From a virus: a stretch of 59,716 nucleotides of DNA. Both the position numbers and the translations under genes were made by a program. The notes under the pieces are model-generated. The model ran no database searches, was not told where the DNA came from, and saw only the letters and a list, made by a program, of their open reading frames with translations. The stretch is from positions 1 to 59,716 of IMG/VR virus record IMGVR_UViG_3300022752_000076. One strand, written 5' to 3'. Within the stretch, counting starts at the first letter, position 1. Each line of letters begins with the position of its first letter. This document shows positions 19,529-28,140 of this stretch, in pieces.

Positions 19529-20485
19529 ATGAATAAATTACATAAACTATTAGACAAAGCAAGTGAGGCCTACTATGCCGGTACGCCCACTATTCCAGAT
19601 TACATGTTTGATATGCTAGCAGAGGGTTGCGGCTATAACAAGGTTGGTGCAGCAGTACACGGCAACAAAGCCAAGCATACGCATCGCATGTATAGTCTGC
19701 AAAAGTTTTATGAAGATGAAGGTAAGGCCGACCCACTAGCAGGCCTAGACGTTACTACCAGCATTAAACTAGACGGTGCAGCTATTAGCCTATTATACGT
19801 AGACGGCGTACTAGTACAAGCGCTTACTCGTGGTGACGGCATTGAAGGTCAAGTTATCACAGATAAAATGTATGAGCACGGTAGCCTAGTACCACTAAGA
19901 ATTAATCTTGGTAATGTAACGGTGCAAATCACTGGCGAGATTGTAGCCCCACTGCACGTAGAAAATAGTCGTAACTATGCAGCAGGCAGCTTAAATCTCA
20001 AAGACTTGCAGGAGTTCAAAACCAGAGCAATTGAGTTCTTTGCCTATCAAATAACACCAAACCTAGACCCAACCTGGTCTGGTGATATGCGTGTGCTTAA
20101 ACAACTAGGATTTAACACTGTACTAGAACCTGAACTTGCCAAGATTTATCCTAGTGATGGCATTGTTGTTAGACTAAATAATAATCATCAGTTTGAACAA
20201 TTAGGCTATACTAGCAAGCATCCCCGTGGTGCATATGCACGCAAAGAACGTGCCGCCCATGTAGAAACTAAATTACTTGGCGTAGAATGGAATGTAGGCA
20301 AAACCGGCAAAGTAACACCAACAGCTATTCTAGAGCCAGTTAAAATTGGCGATGCTCTAGTAAGCCGAGCCACACTCAACAATCCTGGGTTTATCGAAGC
20401 ACTAGACCTACAGATTGGCGATACAGTGGCAGTTGTAAGAAGCGGAGAAATAATACCTTGCATACTACACAAGGTTGATGCCTAA
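19529..20485 (+). CDS. ligA: NAD-dependent DNA ligase, N-terminal half (adenylation and OB domains)
   Basis: LigA seals nicks using NAD+. This 318-aa product has the Ia domain pattern (YYAGTPTIPDYMFDMLAE near residue 15), adenylation motif I KLDGAA (about residue 80) with RGDGIEGQ after it, motif IV SDGIVVRLNN (about residue 210), and an OB fold (VGKTGKVTPTAILEPVKIG...VVRSGEIIPCI) at the end. The zinc finger, HhH and BRCT parts are missing here and are encoded by the next gene. Normal LigA is one chain of about 670 aa; the two parts together are about 570. Confidence 0.93.
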   Translation: MNKLHKLLDKASEAYYAGTPTIPDYMFDMLAEGCGYNKVGAAVHGNKAKHTHRMYSLQKFYEDEGKADPLAGLDVTTSIKLDGAAISLLYVDGVLVQALTRGDGIEGQVITDKMYEHGSLVPLRINLGNVTVQITGEIVAPLHVENSRNYAAGSLNLKDLQEFKTRAIEFFAYQITPNLDPTWSGDMRVLKQLGFNTVLEPELAKIYPSDGIVVRLNNNHQFEQLGYTSKHPRGAYARKERAAHVETKLLGVEWNVGKTGKVTPTAILEPVKIGDALVSRATLNNPGFIEALDLQIGDTVAVVRSGEIIPCILHKVDA

Positions 20486-20517
20486 ATTTCTGCTGCCAAG
20501 GCAACAAAAATTTTAGC

Positions 20518-20546
20518 TTGTAACGCACTACTCAATACTGTATAAT
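20518..20546 (+). promoter_or_regulatory. sigma70-type promoter of the ligase C-part
   Basis: TTGTAA (20518-20523), 17-bp spacer, TATAAT (20541-20546) in the 85-base gap between the two ligase genes. Confidence 0.75.
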
Positions 20547-20570
20547 AATATCTTAGGTTAATTAATACAC

Positions 20571-21329
20571 ATGAAGATTGAAATACCCACACATTGTCCC
20601 TGTTGCAACTACAAACTAGAACTGGTTAACGATCAGTTGTTTTGTCGCAACCAGGCTTGTGATGCTCAACTTAGTAAGCGTGTAGAACACTTTTGCAAAA
20701 CTATGAACATCAAGGGTATGGGCGCAAAAACTATTGAAAAACTAGGATTAGCAGATATTACAGAGTTATACTACTTAGAATTAGATGAAGTCAGTGACTT
20801 ACTAGGTAGTATAAAAGTAGCAGAAAAACTCTTAGCAGAAATAGATAAAAGTCGCAGCGCTCCACTCAATCAAGTACTAGCAAGTTTTAGTATTCCACTA
20901 GTAGGTAATACGGCTAGCGCTAAGATTAGCGGTGTAGTTAGTCATATAGACGAAATTAACTTAGAAACTTGCAAACAAGCCGGACTAGGTGATAAAGTAA
21001 CACAAAATCTCCTAGGCTGGTTAGAACTGGATTTCAAAGAAATTAGAGAGTTTTTACCCTTTACATTTCGCAGTGAAACACCTGTGGCAAATACCACTGG
21101 ACCGGTGGTGTGTGTTACAGGTAAATTATCTTCTTATAAAACCAAAGCCGAAGCCTACAAGCAATTAACAGAACACGGATTTCGTATAAGCGAATCAGTA
21201 ACAAAAACTACGGATTATTTAGTTGACGAAGAAGATAAAAGTAGTACAAAACGTAAAAAAGCCGACACTCTCGGCATTAAAATTATCACAAACTTAAATA
21301 CTTTTTTAAGAGAACAAATCAATGACTGA
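20571..21329 (+). CDS. ligA: NAD-dependent DNA ligase, C-terminal half (Zn finger, HhH, BRCT)
   Basis: 252 aa. CPCC and CRNQACD near residues 8-30 give the ligase Cys4 zinc finger, and VEHFCKTMNIKGMGAKTIEKL starts the helix-hairpin-helix domain with further repeats to about residue 160. A BRCT domain follows (PVVCVTGKLSSYKTKAEAYKQL ... TTDYLVDEEDKSS, about residues 177-245). It has its own promoter and starts a separate protein. Whether the halves assemble into one ligase is inference. Confidence 0.9.
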   Translation: MKIEIPTHCPCCNYKLELVNDQLFCRNQACDAQLSKRVEHFCKTMNIKGMGAKTIEKLGLADITELYYLELDEVSDLLGSIKVAEKLLAEIDKSRSAPLNQVLASFSIPLVGNTASAKISGVVSHIDEINLETCKQAGLGDKVTQNLLGWLELDFKEIREFLPFTFRSETPVANTTGPVVCVTGKLSSYKTKAEAYKQLTEHGFRISESVTKTTDYLVDEEDKSSTKRKKADTLGIKIITNLNTFLREQIND

Positions 21330-22074
21330 AAAAGCCAAAAAATGGTCTGACGCTACTGTTGACCAACTTATGAAACTTGTTGGTAGCCAGCGTCCTGTTA
21401 GTGCTGCTACTGTTGAAAGTGCTGCTAATGCTCTTGGCGGGGACTTTACAGCACGTAGTGTTGCTAGCAAATTGCGTCAACTTGAAGTAGAAGTTGCTAG
21501 CATGGCCAAAGAAAAGACTAGTGCATTTACTGAAGATGAAGGTGCTGAGCTTGCAGAGTTTGTAGTTAGCAATACAGGCGAGCTTACCTACAAGCAAATT
21601 GCCGAACAATTTATGGACGGCAAGTTTACCGCAAAACAAATTCAAGGCAAATTACTAGCACTTGAGCTTACAGGCAGTGTTAAACCTGCTGAAAAAGTTG
21701 AAGTAGCTCGTAGCTATACCGACGCCGAAGAAGCAAAATTTATTGCTATGGCTGAAAAAGGTGCATTTATCGAGGACATTGCCGCAGCCCTTAACAAAAC
21801 TGTAGCAAGTGTTCGCGGCAAAGCTCTTAGCCTTACTCGCAAGGGTCAAATTGCTAAGATTCCTGCTCAAAAGAACAGCTATGCCAAAGAGAATTTAGAC
21901 CCAGTTAATCAGCTTGGGGCAAAAATTCATAGTATGACTGTTGCAGAAATTGCTGCCGCTATTGATAAAACAGAGCGCGGTCTTAAAACTCTACTTACAC
22001 GTCGTGGAATCAAAGTTGCTGACTATGACGGGGCTAGTAAAAAGGATAAAGCAGAAGCAAAACGCGCTGCCTAA
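21322..22074 (+). CDS. repeat protein with SANT/HTH-like units (250 aa)
   Basis: Overlaps the ligase stop. Four related helical units of about 50 residues (starting KKWSDATVDQLMKLVGSQ, FTEDEGAELAEFVVSN, YTDAEEAKFIAMAEKG and MTVAEIAAAIDKTERG), each ending in a helix with K(L/A)xxLxxxG, resemble Myb/SANT-type DNA-binding repeats. Codons are biased towards a smaller, host-like set and a strong terminator follows, suggesting high expression. Related to the 124-aa protein at 17400. A DNA-coating role is inference. Confidence 0.62.
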   Translation: MTEKAKKWSDATVDQLMKLVGSQRPVSAATVESAANALGGDFTARSVASKLRQLEVEVASMAKEKTSAFTEDEGAELAEFVVSNTGELTYKQIAEQFMDGKFTAKQIQGKLLALELTGSVKPAEKVEVARSYTDAEEAKFIAMAEKGAFIEDIAAALNKTVASVRGKALSLTRKGQIAKIPAQKNSYAKENLDPVNQLGAKIHSMTVAEIAAAIDKTERGLKTLLTRRGIKVADYDGASKKDKAEAKRAA

Positions 22075-22091
22075 TTAAGCAATAAAACCCA

Positions 22092-22124
22092 GGCCGGGAG
22101 AGGTAAAATGCTCCCGGCCTTTTC
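22092..22124 (+). terminator. rho-independent terminator
   Basis: GGCCGGGAG (22092-22100), loop AGGTAAAATG, CTCCCGGCC (22111-22119), then TTTT. Confidence 0.9.
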
Positions 22125-22140
22125 TACTTTTAGGTCAAGT

Positions 22141-22440
22141 ATGAAAGTTACAATTACCTATCACGATAATCAAAGTTTTACTGTAGAAGAAGTAGTAAAG
22201 TTGGCTACAGATAATTATGGAAAAACTGCTCAAGTTGAGGTAATGCCTGAGTCAACAATGGCCTATGACCATATTTACTTTGGCCTACAGCAACTAATAA
22301 CACATGAACAACTTAGTCTCCTATTTGAACGAGACGCAAGCTATCAGCAAGATATTAAAAAATTACGACAAGAAGTACTTTATAAAGTAACGGAAATTAT
22401 AGATCAAGTAATTATAGACAATGAATCGAAAGTAGGTTAA
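22141..22440 (+). CDS. hypothetical protein (99 aa)
   Basis: ATG at 22141 just after the terminator. A strand-rich N-terminus (MKVTITYHDNQSFTVEEV) followed by helices with Lys/Glu. Its stop is four bases before the second GIY-YIG gene. In related phages this slot would lead straight into the helicase, which seems to have been interrupted here. Confidence 0.6.
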   Translation: MKVTITYHDNQSFTVEEVVKLATDNYGKTAQVEVMPESTMAYDHIYFGLQQLITHEQLSLLFERDASYQQDIKKLRQEVLYKVTEIIDQVIIDNESKVG

Positions 22441-22441
22441 T

Positions 22442-23131
22442 ATGACTTCTGGTATATATGCGTTAGTATTTACTAATTGTGACCTAATATATATAGGCCA
22501 ATCTATTAATATTGAAAAAAGATTCAAAGAACATATATATTCGTTTAATAGAGGCGACGCTAATAAAAAATTATTAGAAGCATATAAAACATACAATACG
22601 CCAGAATTATTTATTTTGGAAGAAACCTGCCAAGATTTAGATTCTTTAGAGCTGCATTATATATCAAAATTTGATACTGTAAAAAATGGCTTAAATGAAT
22701 GGGCCGGGCCAATAAAAGTATTACGTGGGCAGGCACATCCAAATAGTAAATATACGAACAAACAAATAGAAGATATAATTATACTACTTTCGTCAGATGA
22801 AATATTGTCTTTCAAAGAAATAGCTAAGATAGTAAATGTGCCTATTTCTACAGTACAAAATGTATCCTCGGGAAAAGTTGGCTCACATTTAAAAAATTCT
22901 TTTCCTAAAGAATATACTATTTTAGAAAATAGACGGAATAATAGAATTTCGGAGGCTAGTTCCGCTAGAGGACGAGGTATATCTTACCCTATAATATTAT
23001 CACCTAATGGCGAAGAATATAACATAGAAAATATCACTAAATTTGCAGAAAAATGGGGACTAAATAGGAGTCACCTATGCGGAGTATTAAATGGTGTTAG
23101 AAAATCGCACAAAGGGTGGAGGCTTAAATAA
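22442..23131 (+). CDS. GIY-YIG homing endonuclease, second copy (229 aa)
   Basis: N-terminal SGIYALVFTNCDLIYIGQSI (GIY-YIG), RFKEHIYSFNRGDANKKLLEAY, EETCQDLDSLELHYISKFD, then DNA-binding repeats (FKEIAKIVNVPISTVQNVSSG and SPNGEEYNIENITKFAEK). Paralogous to 18792-19484. Its stop is 12 bases before the open start of the helicase frame, and its frame is the same as the helicase frame. Confidence 0.9.
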   Translation: MTSGIYALVFTNCDLIYIGQSINIEKRFKEHIYSFNRGDANKKLLEAYKTYNTPELFILEETCQDLDSLELHYISKFDTVKNGLNEWAGPIKVLRGQAHPNSKYTNKQIEDIIILLSSDEILSFKEIAKIVNVPISTVQNVSSGKVGSHLKNSFPKEYTILENRRNNRISEASSARGRGISYPIILSPNGEEYNIENITKFAEKWGLNRSHLCGVLNGVRKSHKGWRLK

Positions 23132-23143
23132 GGGAGATATACT

Positions 23144-24523
23144 ATAGACACCTCTGCCGTCGTACTAAATAAACTACTAGCAGAGCAAAACCTAGAATTA
23201 TGGGCACGGCTCAAACTAGTATTTTTAGACCCTGCGTATAGCTCTCTTTACAGTGCAATCAATAAGCATTACGAAAAGTACCATCAAGTACCAAGTTTTG
23301 ATGATCTAGCATTAACTATAAGGGAGGGTCCAGCGTCTAAAACGTTAGCAACTCTCCGCTTAACTGAGGTTCCTGACGTTAGTGCAGAAATAGCATTAGA
23401 TGCATTAATAGATCAATATACACAAAACGAAACAGTAAAATTACTAGATAAATTTGTAGATAAATTACCATTATACGACACAAATGAAATAAAAGAGAAC
23501 TTGTCTACTATAGCAATGACTATAGAAGAAAAGACACATACCAGTGAAAAAGTGTTTACTATGGCTGATATGATGTTATTTAGGCATCCCGATGATTTGG
23601 AGAAAGAACGTGTTTATTTGGGACTTAATAATACTTTTGATGCTGTACTTGGCGGTGTGGCTAGACAAGAACTCATACTCATCGGCGGTAAACGAGGCAG
23701 CGGCAAAAGTATTACTAGTAGTAATATTTTTATTAATCAGTATGAGAATGGGAATAGTTCTATATATTTCTCAATTGAGATGACCGCTTACGAGGTTATG
23801 GAACGAAATCTTAGTATACTAGCAAATGTAGATTTACAGCGATTAAAGCAAAATAAACTAACTGATGATGAAGTATTAAAAGTAGTAAAAGCTAGAGCAG
23901 GCATGTTTCAAGAAGCAGATCAAACTGTGTTAGACTTTTTACGTCATCGCGACAGATTCAAGTTTGAGGAACAACTAGTACGTAATCACCAATTAAAATC
24001 AGATAATCAAATGATTATTGTTGATGACCGAGATTTAACTATTAGTAGCATAGATTTACATATTGGCAAGGCTAAAGCTAAATTTGGTGATAAATTGCAA
24101 GTTGTAGTAGTAGACTACTTAAATCAAATTGTAATTGAAGGCGCTGATATGTACGACTGGAAGCCTCAGATTGAAGTATCGAAAAAACTAAAAAATCTAG
24201 CTAGAAAGTATGAAATTGTGCTAGTAAGTCCATATCAAATTGATGCAACTGGCGAAGCAAGATTTGCCAAAGGCATCTTAGATGCCGCAGATATTGCACT
24301 AGTAATGGAGGCACATGATAAAAGTAGTAATGCAATTAGTTTTGAAACTACTAAAATTCGTGGCGGAAAAGAGATGAAGTTTACCAGCCCAATAGATTGG
24401 GAAACTCTTAGAATTAGTCCGCAAAGTATAGATAAACCACAAGAAAAAGAAACTATTAAAAAAGCCGGAAAGAAAAATCTTAAACAAGACGACACAGCAG
24501 CAGACTTACCCTGGGACACCTAA
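23144..24523 (+). CDS. replicative DNA helicase, DnaB-like; start codon unclear
   Basis: The RecA-like helicase core is clear: Walker A GGKRGSGKS near 23691, SIEMTAYEVMERN, Walker B-type LQVVVVDYLNQIV, then VSPYQIDATGEARFAKG and TTKIRGGKEMKF. From 23144 to 23500 the frame stays open and codes a plausible N-terminal helical domain (VLNKLLAEQNLELWARLKLV ...), yet no ATG, GTG or TTG occurs until the TTG at 23501. An AAGGGAG ribosome-site-like stretch lies seven bases before ATA at 23144, so initiation may be at AUA, or the true start was lost to the upstream endonuclease insertion. The first part of the coordinates is therefore tentative. Confidence 0.85.
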   Translation: MDTSAVVLNKLLAEQNLELWARLKLVFLDPAYSSLYSAINKHYEKYHQVPSFDDLALTIREGPASKTLATLRLTEVPDVSAEIALDALIDQYTQNETVKLLDKFVDKLPLYDTNEIKENLSTIAMTIEEKTHTSEKVFTMADMMLFRHPDDLEKERVYLGLNNTFDAVLGGVARQELILIGGKRGSGKSITSSNIFINQYENGNSSIYFSIEMTAYEVMERNLSILANVDLQRLKQNKLTDDEVLKVVKARAGMFQEADQTVLDFLRHRDRFKFEEQLVRNHQLKSDNQMIIVDDRDLTISSIDLHIGKAKAKFGDKLQVVVVDYLNQIVIEGADMYDWKPQIEVSKKLKNLARKYEIVLVSPYQIDATGEARFAKGILDAADIALVMEAHDKSSNAISFETTKIRGGKEMKFTSPIDWETLRISPQSIDKPQEKETIKKAGKKNLKQDDTAADLPWDT

Positions 24524-24525
24524 AT

Positions 24526-25374
24526 ATGAGCGATCCAATTCTAGAACTACTGCAAAAGAACGGCCTAGGCTATAGTGTAAGTGGCCGTGATTACTTAATT
24601 AAATGTTTAAATCCAGAGCATGAAGATAATAATCCTAGTTTTAGAATCGATCGTGTTAGTGGTGCTGCCCATTGTTTTAGTTGTGGGTTTAAAACTAACA
24701 TCTTTAAATATTTTGGGGTCTTTACTAATCCTGTGCCACTTAGGATTGCTAATCTCAAGAAGAAATTACAAGAACTCAGTACAACACAAGAATTAGCTAT
24801 TCCACTAGGGCACACTCCTTGGACTAAACCATTTCGTGGAATCAGTTCTAGTACACTAAAACATTTTAGCGCATTTTATACCAATCAAGTAGAAAAACTA
24901 CAAGATCGTATAGTGTTTCCTATACGAGATGTAACTAATCAAATAAAAGTATTTGTTGGCAGACATACACTAAGTAACGTAAATCCTAGATATATAAATT
25001 ATCCTAGCGGAGTGCAACTGCCACTATTTCCTAGTTATTTAGAATCACCTAGTCGTAGTATTGTGTTAGTAGAGGGCGTATTTGACATGCTTAATCTTTA
25101 CGACAAAGGAATTAAAAATGCAATCTGTTGTTTTGGCACAAATACATTGCAAAATACTGCAAAACAAAAACTCTTGCCATTTAAAGCACAAGGTGTTACA
25201 AATATATACATCTTATTTGACGGCGATGAAGCAGGCGAAAAAGCAGCAAAACAGCTAAAACCTGTACTAGAAGAAGATGATTTTATAGTAGAAATAATGA
25301 AACTGCCAGACGGTGTTGATCCTGGTGAATTAGACCAACAAGACGTACAAAGTATAAAAGAGTATATTCAATGA
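24526..25374 (+). CDS. DnaG-like DNA primase (282 aa)
   Basis: Residues 20-50 hold a CHC2-like zinc finger (CLNPEHEDNNPSF then CFSCG). The TOPRIM region starts at about residue 180 (VLVEGVFDMLNLYDKG, later ILFDGDEAGEKAAKQL), with the catalytic Glu and DGD. The size of 282 aa is shorter than bacterial DnaG (no helicase-binding domain). It follows the helicase with a gap of two bases and overlaps polA (ATGA), as usual in phage replisomes. Confidence 0.93.
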   Translation: MSDPILELLQKNGLGYSVSGRDYLIKCLNPEHEDNNPSFRIDRVSGAAHCFSCGFKTNIFKYFGVFTNPVPLRIANLKKKLQELSTTQELAIPLGHTPWTKPFRGISSSTLKHFSAFYTNQVEKLQDRIVFPIRDVTNQIKVFVGRHTLSNVNPRYINYPSGVQLPLFPSYLESPSRSIVLVEGVFDMLNLYDKGIKNAICCFGTNTLQNTAKQKLLPFKAQGVTNIYILFDGDEAGEKAAKQLKPVLEEDDFIVEIMKLPDGVDPGELDQQDVQSIKEYIQ

Positions 25375-27650
25375 AAATTGCTGTAATTGATAAAGCCCCT
25401 AATAGAACCAGATATAAAGATTATTTTCAGTTTGACTTTGAGCATTTTCACATGAGTTCAAAGCCAATTACTAAATTGCTGAAAAAAGACGTTGATCTTG
25501 ATATAGATACTGATCTCTATGACCTAGTGATCTTGGTAGGCGCAGAAGCGGCTAAAGAATATGCCAAAATTACTAGCGTTACTAATTATGCTGGTCAATT
25601 GGTAAACGAAAAGTTTATACCTATTAGCAATCCTGCAATGCTGGCATTTAAGCCAGAGGGAAAGCCAGACTTTGAGCGTGCTCTAGATAAAATACATAAA
25701 CATATTAATGGTGAAGTTAAGGGCGTTAAGCAAGGCGATTTTGCTGGTATTGATGATGAAGAACAGGCACGTGAGTTTTTTCAAGAAGTATTAGAAAATG
25801 CACAAGGTGTAGTAGCTATAGACACAGAAACTACTGGCTTATACCCGCGTGACGGTTATGTGCTAGGCATTAGCATGAGTTACAAACCAAATCACGGCAG
25901 ATATATTAGTTGTGATTGTATTGGTGAGAGTACATTTGAATTACTAAAAGAAATTTGCAGCCGTTTTACAATCATATTTCATAATATGAAATTTGACTAT
26001 AAAATGCTGAAATATCATCTAGATCTAGACTTTGACCGTACACGAGTACATGACACAATGGTTATGCACTACGTCCTAGACGAAACTGATGGTCATGGTC
26101 TAAAAGATTTAGCACTAAAATATACCGATTATGGTGACTATGACGCTAAACTGGATGAATTTAAGAAAGAGTATTGTCGTCAACATGGTATGCTCAACGA
26201 GAACTTTACCTACGACCTAATTCCCTTTGATATTATCAGCGAATATGCTAGTATAGATACGGCTGTTACACTAGAACTATTCAACAAGTTCTGGCCAATC
26301 GTTCAAAAGAACGACAACTTACGCAAAGTATACACAGAAATACTAATTCCAGGTACTCTATTTTTAATGGACATGGAAGAAGTAGGCATACCTATTAGTC
26401 GTGAGCGTATGCAGCTTGCTGATACTTATCTAACTACCAAGATTGAAGAAGCTAAACAGCATATTTATACTTTTGACGAAGTTAAGTTGTTTGAGAGTAA
26501 TGAACAGAAAATGTTCAATCCTAATAGTGTTATGCAGCTGCGTAGTATACTATTTGACTATGTAGGCTTAACGCCAACTGGCAAGAAAACTAGTACAGGT
26601 GCTATTAGCACAGATGCAGAAGTCCTAGAGCAATTAAGTGAAGAACATGAGCTTCCTAAAGCGATCCTACAAGTACGTAAACTATCCAAAATCCAAAACA
26701 CATATATACATAAAATACTTCCTGAGCTTGATAGGGATGATAGGATTCGTACTAATTTTAATCTTATCTTTACCACTAGTGGCCGTCTTAGTAGTAGTGG
26801 AAAGTTTAATGCGCAACAAATACCGCGTGATGACCCTATTATCAAAGGTTGCATCAAAGCTCCGCAGGGCTATAAAATAGTTTCGCAAGACTTAAGAACT
26901 GCTGAAATGTACTATGCTGCCGTACTGTCGGGAGACAAGAATCTACAAAAAGTATTTACCGATGGCGGTGACTTTCACAGCAGTATCGCTAAAATGGTGT
27001 TTGATTTACCTTGCGATGTTGACCAGGTAAAGAAAATTTATCCAGATATGCGTCAAAGTGCTAAGGCTATTAGCTTTGGTATATTATACGGATCGGGTGC
27101 TGATAAAGTTAGCGTAACAGTTACTAAAGCAACAGGCCAACACTATCCTGTAGACCGTGCCCGTGATGATATTAAGCAGTACTTTACAACTTTCAAAAAA
27201 CTTAAACAGTGGTTAGACACGCGCAAGGAATTTATTCAACAAAATGGATATACTTACTCGTTTTTTGGCCGAAAAAGACGGCTTCCTAACGTATTCAGCA
27301 GTGACAAAGGAATCGCAGCCCACGAAGTACGAAGTGGAATTAATTCAGAAATCCAATCGCTGGCAAGTGACGTTAACTTACTCGGAGCTATTGGAACTGC
27401 TAGAGAAATTGAGCAGTGCGGACTTGACGCAAGAATCTTCATGCTTGTCCATGACTCAATCGTGGCACTTGTTAAGACCGAGCATGTAGAACAATATTGT
27501 GAAATATTACAAAAGAATACGCAGTACAACTGGGGCTGCAACATTAGCGGATTCCCTATTGGTGTAGATCAAGACATTGGAGATGACTATAGCTTTGGAC
27601 ACTTTGAGGAAACCTATAGAGTTGACGGCAATAGTCTGGCCCGTATTTAG
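25371..27650 (+). CDS. polA: family A DNA polymerase with 3'-5' exonuclease
   Basis: 759 aa. The exonuclease domain (from about residue 140) has AIDTETTGL (Exo I), FHNMKFDYKML (Exo II) and YASIDTAVTLELF (Exo III). The polymerase part has the motif A region KIVSQDLRTAEM, motif B RQSAKAISFGILYGSG and motif C FMLVHDSI. The residue equivalent to E. coli Phe762 is Phe (KAISFG). There is no 5'-3' exonuclease domain; that activity is encoded separately at 34125. Length fits phage polA proteins. Confidence 0.96.
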   Translation: MKIAVIDKAPNRTRYKDYFQFDFEHFHMSSKPITKLLKKDVDLDIDTDLYDLVILVGAEAAKEYAKITSVTNYAGQLVNEKFIPISNPAMLAFKPEGKPDFERALDKIHKHINGEVKGVKQGDFAGIDDEEQAREFFQEVLENAQGVVAIDTETTGLYPRDGYVLGISMSYKPNHGRYISCDCIGESTFELLKEICSRFTIIFHNMKFDYKMLKYHLDLDFDRTRVHDTMVMHYVLDETDGHGLKDLALKYTDYGDYDAKLDEFKKEYCRQHGMLNENFTYDLIPFDIISEYASIDTAVTLELFNKFWPIVQKNDNLRKVYTEILIPGTLFLMDMEEVGIPISRERMQLADTYLTTKIEEAKQHIYTFDEVKLFESNEQKMFNPNSVMQLRSILFDYVGLTPTGKKTSTGAISTDAEVLEQLSEEHELPKAILQVRKLSKIQNTYIHKILPELDRDDRIRTNFNLIFTTSGRLSSSGKFNAQQIPRDDPIIKGCIKAPQGYKIVSQDLRTAEMYYAAVLSGDKNLQKVFTDGGDFHSSIAKMVFDLPCDVDQVKKIYPDMRQSAKAISFGILYGSGADKVSVTVTKATGQHYPVDRARDDIKQYFTTFKKLKQWLDTRKEFIQQNGYTYSFFGRKRRLPNVFSSDKGIAAHEVRSGINSEIQSLASDVNLLGAIGTAREIEQCGLDARIFMLVHDSIVALVKTEHVEQYCEILQKNTQYNWGCNISGFPIGVDQDIGDDYSFGHFEETYRVDGNSLARI

Positions 27651-28140
27651 ACTAGGAGAACGTGAGCCACAGCAGTTGGGTGGCCTAGTATTTTACCGCA
27701 AAGAATATGTAGATCAAGATACCGTTGTTTATAGTAACAACTATCGCGTAATAGATGATAAAAACATAGATAAACCTACGCTTGGTCTACGTAGACTACA
27801 AATAGGTGATAGCTTATACCCTATAGGCACGGCTATCTACTTTTTACAAGATGTAATAAAATTAGCAAAAAGTACTACGTGGTTTATAGACAGCCACGGA
27901 CAATTATTTCAACATAAAAAAACCAGGCGCGCCAAGCTGGCTACACATAGGCTAAAACAAGTTTTCCCTGCGCAGGGCATTGGGTGTATTTTAGAGGTTG
28001 AGGGTCTAGCTGAGCGATTTAAGAGTCTACAAGTACCACAAGATACCGAACTGTATGCCGGAATACTTAGCTATAGTGGTAAAAATTTATTATATGGATA
28101 TTATAGTGAGCCAATTAAACCAACCTGGAGGCTAGTGTGA
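27622..28140 (+). CDS. hypothetical protein (172 aa)
   Basis: A TTG at 27622, inside the end of polA, has GAGGAAA upstream and is the most plausible start. The protein is soluble, with a Lys/Arg-rich middle (HKKTRRAKLATHRLKQVF) and a C-terminal beta-rich part (ELYAGILSYSGKNLLYGYY). It is coupled to polA and to the next gene (GTGA overlap), but no known domain is seen. Confidence 0.6.
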   Translation: MTAIVWPVFRLGEREPQQLGGLVFYRKEYVDQDTVVYSNNYRVIDDKNIDKPTLGLRRLQIGDSLYPIGTAIYFLQDVIKLAKSTTWFIDSHGQLFQHKKTRRAKLATHRLKQVFPAQGIGCILEVEGLAERFKSLQVPQDTELYAGILSYSGKNLLYGYYSEPIKPTWRLV

